Source: Smallanthus sonchifolius (lineage: Eukaryota; Streptophyta; Magnoliopsida; Asterales; Asteraceae). From it: a stretch of 64,000 nt of DNA. The stretch covers positions 1,550,001-1,614,000 of the forward strand of contig CM042023.1 in assembly GCA_023525975.1 (NCBI GenBank), read 5' to 3'. Shown piece by piece: positions 60,194-64,000 of the stretch. The first letter of the stretch is position 1, and each line of letters opens with the position of its first letter. Both the position numbers and the translations under genes were made by a program. The notes beneath the pieces were generated by a model. That model saw only the letters and a program-made list of their open reading frames with translations, was not told the origin of the DNA and did no database searches.

Positions 60194-61340
60194 GTATGAA
60201 CCTCTGAACCTGGAAAGAAAGTAACGAACTTGATAGTTTTGGTCCCTTGTGTTTTGTATCAAATTTTAGTATGAACCTAATGAATTCAAATTTGTGTCTT
60301 GATGCATAAAATCTTGTTTAAAAAACAGAAGTATTGAATACAAATCTATGTAACCTATAGAACCATGAAAGTCGACCCAATTGAACCCATTTGGTATAAC
60401 TGTAAACTGTAGCCCTGCAAGTTGGACATGCACTCTTCTGCAACCACCATTTTGTGATGCATTCTTGATGATAACTATATAATACGTTTCAGTGTTCCAA
60501 CCATTTCACTCTCTTGGTATTCTTGGAGACAAATCACACAAATCTCGCATGTCTTCTTTCTCTACCCAATCCACTAATCTTGACACAAATGTTCTAAATC
60601 TTTGCCTCTGATAAGCCACTAGCGCGAAGAGACTCATACCACAATGCAAACTTTGTAATCGTCATAAGTCATAACTGATTTATTATCGTGCTAACGGTTA
60701 TTATCAAGTAACACTAGATCATGTCCATCCACATCCACGTATGACGTATCTAGCGGTGGCCACTGACCAGTGATTGGTTGTGAATTGCTTCTGAAAAGTT
60801 GTACAAGGGGGTGGGTGTGGGACTCGGAAAGAATGACGTGGCACCAGGTACCGCATGGATGAGGGATAGGGATGGGCGGTATGCTCAAGCCGACACTAGC
60901 GCATTGATAGCATGCTTGACATACAACAAAGTCACCTCAATGTACAACCCAAAAAGATAAGAGATGTGAAAGATGGACATTGAGAGATGTGACACTAACG
61001 TGGAAGAGAGAGAGTTTGTTAGGGATGTGAGGAACGACACCCACCGCTTAAGGATGCCTATCATCAAAACAACAAAGATTCAGTGTCGGATCGGATGTCT
61101 TTCATAGCTTTGAATCGGCTCATCTGTGGATGGTTTATGCTACTTTTATATTAAAAGAAATACACAAGAAGAAATTAGTTGTGACATAAATGAGGAATTT
61201 GTATAAAAGCAAGCATAAAATATCACATTTTCTAAATGTTATAATTTAAAACGACTGTTTTAAATCCGTTTAAGAACTCCAAATCTGAATCTATTTAACC
61301 TATAGAGACATGAAAGTTGATCATAAATTAACATATTAAA
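60194..61340. other. 3' flank of the RRM gene, unassigned
   Basis: 3'UTR near 60194-60350. 60750-61055 has AGCGGTGGCC on the left and CACCCACCGCTTAAGG on the right, which could be ends of a Harbinger-like MITE; no TSD confirmed. No gene. Confidence 0.35.
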
Positions 61341-61344
61341 ACTA

Positions 61345-61690
61345 CGGGTGTAAACAAGCCGGGCCAAACTCACCTAAGCTTGAGCTCGGCTTGTTTAATT
61401 TAATCGAGCTTGAGCTTAACTCGTTTATTATTTATTTAATTATTTTGTTTATATATTTTTATAATTATATATATAGTTATAATTTTTTATATATAACATA
61501 ATTTAATTGTTTTTATCATAATTATATATAATAATAGTTATTATAATATTTAATACAATAAAAAAATTATACAAATAATATGTAAAGCTCAGACTCAAGC
61601 TCGTTTATTAAATGAGCCTCAATATAAGCCCGTGCTTGTTTAAGCCTGGCTTTTGTTTTTAACGAGCCGATTTATAGTAACTCAGGGGCG
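61345..61690. mobile_element. MITE-like element with GGGTGTAAACAAGCCG end
   Basis: The left end ACGGGTGTAAACAAGCCGGG and multiple AGCTTGAGCTCGG/CTCAAGCTCG subterminal repeats on both sides of an AT-rich centre. The right terminus is not clean, so it is probably truncated. Confidence 0.5.
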
Positions 61691-61716
61691 GCTCAACTCG
61701 TTTACGTCCCTTGTTA

Positions 61717-61800
61717 AAACCTGTGATGGAAAGTTAAGATTATGCGCCTGGATGTAATAAACCTGTGATGGAAAGTTAAGATTATGCGCCTGGATGTAAT
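61717..61800 (+). repeat. Perfect 42-bp tandem duplication
   Basis: AAACCTGTGATGGAAAGTTA onward occurs twice with period 42 (61717-61758, 61759-61800). Confidence 0.95.
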
Positions 61801-61904
61801 TCTTTTATAGAATATGGTTTTATGCAATAGTACAAAACGCACAATCAAATTTTATCCAAAACCAAAACAAGATTTCAAAAGACCTTAAACTACTATGATC
61901 TCCC

Positions 61905-61994
61905 CTATGTAGTGAAAAGCACATGGCACATGGCGCATGACTAGGCGCTCAGGCAAGGCAACGCGAAGCCTAGTGGCATGCTAGCCCTTTGCGC
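61905..61994. repeat. GCGC-rich repeat abutting the HPPK-DHPS stop codon
   Basis: Phrases CATGGCGCATGACTAGGCGC and CCTTTGCGCCTAGG resemble the ends of the GCGC-rich element at 6031-13269. It begins at the stop codon and would form the start of the 3'UTR. Confidence 0.45.
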
Positions 61995-63766
61995 CTAGGA
62001 TCTCCCAACCCGATCCAACAACGAATCACAAAGCTTTACAGCATCCACGTTATCTCCTACATTATGAACACGAACAACATTAGCACCACCCAAAACCGCA
62101 CATGTAACAGCAGCAACGGTCCCCGGATCTCTCTCGACAGCAGAAGGCCGACCACAAATCTCACCCAGAAATCTCTTTCTTGAAGGCCCGATTAACAAAG
62201 GAGCATGCGACACCCCTAAGCTCTTTCGCCCAATCGCATTCCTAATTCTCTTTATTCCCATCAAAATCTCCAAATTATCGTCGGTTTTCTTTGAAAACCC
62301 GATTCCAGGGTCAAGAATGATCCTCCACGCAGGTACACCACATAACTCTGCAGTTCTTACACGGTCATACAACTCGTCACCAACTTCTTTACAAACATCA
62401 TCATACTTCAAATTCCCACTGTTTTGCATTGTGGACGGATCCCCTCTCATGTGCATAGTGATATATGGAACATCAAGATTAGCAACCACCCGAAACATAT
62501 CAGAATCTAGCTTTCCACCCGATACATCATTAATTATATGAGCCCCTTTCTTAATTGCTTCTGAAGCAACTTCTGAGTAATATGTGTCTATAGATAGCAG
62601 TTTTCCTTCAATTTCGGGTAATTCAAGAATCTTTTCAAGAACAGGAATTAACCTATCTAGTTCTTCTTCGACTGTGATCTTGGTTGCCATTGGACGTGTG
62701 GATTGAGCTCCCAGATCAATTATGTCTGTCCCTTCGGATATCATGGTCCGAACACGAGATATAGCAGACCCCACAGAGTCAAACTTTCCTCCGTCACTAA
62801 AACTATCGGGAGTCAAATTCAAGATTCCCATGACCGAAGTTCTCTTTGACCAATCCCATAACTGATCATTGACTGGTAAAACTCTTCTTAACCCGTCTTT
62901 TCCTATCAAAGACTCGCCACCTAATTCTTGCCAAGATTCAAAAAGTCCTTTTTTTGAGAAAGAATGCCAGCACAGAACCGTATCATTGTCAATATCCGAC
63001 CCCAATAAGTCAACTAACGGGGCCATAACAAATGGTCTCTCAAAGATTCTTTCATGTGGAACAGTGAGAATTTCTGAATTAATTCTGTATTTACCATAGA
63101 GCAGTATATCTAAGTCAATGGGCCGGGGACCGTACCTAATACCTTTGGTTCGGCCCATTTCTTTTTCAATTTTCTTGAGGACTGATAGTAGCTCATGCGG
63201 GCCCAGCTTTGTAATGCCTCGGATGGCAGAATTGAGAAAAAGAGGCTGATCGGTCACGTAAGCGGGCTCGGTTTCATATAAACATGCATGTCTTGTTATC
63301 TCTATGCCTGATTTCTTCATTTGACTTAAGGCTTCATTAAAGTTATTAAGCCTGTCACCCACATTGCTACCTAAAGCAATTACTACTTCTTGTTCTTGAG
63401 AATGGACTTGTATTGAAGCATCCGACGAGAAATGAAAGAACGAAAAAGATGCTGCATGAAAATGATGTAAAAGTTATCAATAATGTCGCCATAGATTCAT
63501 GAAAATTTGCCAAGATCTTCTAGGCATAAAATAAAGGTGATGTTTAACCCGATATATAGTTTAGCCCACAGACTAATAGTAATGTTTTGGATCAGAATCA
63601 ACATAATTAAAGAAGTCTTACATTAAATTAGATAACAAAGTGACTTATGTTGAACTCTCATTAGTTTAACATCATGCAAAGAAATGTGATAAAGTCTACC
63701 TCTATAAGATGTGCAGACACGAGTGCGTGCTAATCTTGATGGTAGTAGTTGCTTGAAAATATTCAT
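61995..63766 (-). CDS. Mitochondrial HPPK-DHPS, bifunctional folate enzyme
   Basis: Exons 63766-63700 and 63451-61995, GT/AG intron, 507 residues. It makes the last pterin steps of folate synthesis: HPPK pyrophosphorylates hydroxymethyl-dihydropterin and DHPS condenses it with p-aminobenzoate to dihydropteroate. In plants this fused enzyme is mitochondrial. The N-terminus MNIFKQLLPSRLARTRVCTS is basic and Ser/Arg-rich, a good presequence. HPPK starts at VVIALGSNVGDRL (about residue 45) with signature RYGPRPIDLDILLYG near 130. DHPS has VMGILNLTPDSFSDGG near 229, GTDIIDLGAQSTRP, INDVSGG and LLIGPSRKRFLG. Length and order match the plant enzyme, with no lesions. The start is the first ATG in exon 1. 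Confidence 0.96.
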
Positions 63767-64000
63767 TTTATCAAATGTGAACCTTTATCAACAAGCATTC
63801 AAATTAAGTAGTGAAAGGGATATCTGCAAAACCAACAAAACCCAAAATGATTATAAGCAAGTATCATCTCAAACTTTAACACCAAGATAAGCATGATTTC
63901 ACTAATTTGTACTTAATCATGTGTAAAATGTCTTTCAAATTATTCTAGATTGTAAGTGGACTCTTGTTTCTGGGATGGAAGGGACTAAAACAGGCTAAAC
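63767..64000 (-). other. 5' flank of HPPK-DHPS
   Basis: AT-rich upstream DNA. A 5'UTR or further leader exon may lie here; no defined promoter element is claimed. Confidence 0.4.

Noticed and set aside
60750..61055. Harbinger-type MITE
   Set aside because: Only about 8 bp of inverted similarity and no TSD could be confirmed.

Overview
This window is nuclear DNA from a flowering plant. The genes have introns with GT/AG borders and plant-type products, intergenic DNA is very AT-rich, and LTR retrotransposons make up most of the length. Repeat style suggests a eudicot, possibly Asteraceae, but I could not test this.

Four host genes are supported. (1) At the left edge, minus strand, is the 5' part of a CPSF73-II / Integrator subunit 11-like metallo-beta-lactamase RNA endonuclease: seven exons between 1912 and 75, running off the window. 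(2) At 17724-16775, minus strand, is a six-exon YABBY gene of the CRABS CLAW / DROOPING LEAF type. (3) At 58718-60193, plus strand, is a three-exon RRM protein resembling the N-terminal domain of cyclophilin E, without a cyclophilin domain. (4) At 63766-61995, minus strand, is the two-exon mitochondrial folate enzyme HPPK-DHPS.

Between the genes is layered transposon sequence, and most layers can be bounded by exact target-site duplications (TSDs). Region 2261-13269 holds a small hAT-type MITE, a solo LTR (TSD CGACC) and a GCGC-rich element split by a Ty3/gypsy element (TSD CAAAG). That Ty3 element has a 1449-codon open gag-pol frame, but its 3' LTR is reduced to about 50 bp.

Region 19254-38366 is a four-element nest. 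A roughly 730-bp TRIM (TSD TATTT) is split by a Ty1/copia element (TSD GATCT). The copia element is split inside its reverse transcriptase by a 10.7-kb Ty3 element (TSD TCTTC) whose LTRs are about 99.5% identical. The TRIM's 3' LTR is separately split by a 2.8-kb solo LTR (TSD AGAGT). The young Ty3 element lacks the catalytic core of its reverse transcriptase. It carries an extra ORF before gag and LTR arrays of short palindromes.

Region 39-51 kb has copia LTR remnants, two more solo LTRs (TSDs GGTAT and ACCCT), a 5'-truncated LINE and SINE/MITE insertions. Region 47-54.6 kb contains six terminal-inverted-repeat elements embedded in (TA)n tracts. Region 54980-58614 is a decayed hAT transposon (TSD about ACWAACAC) interrupted by a degenerate LTR.

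The host genes do not form an operon or a shared pathway; each stands alone among repeats. The nest lies about 1.5 kb upstream of the CRABS CLAW-like start codon.
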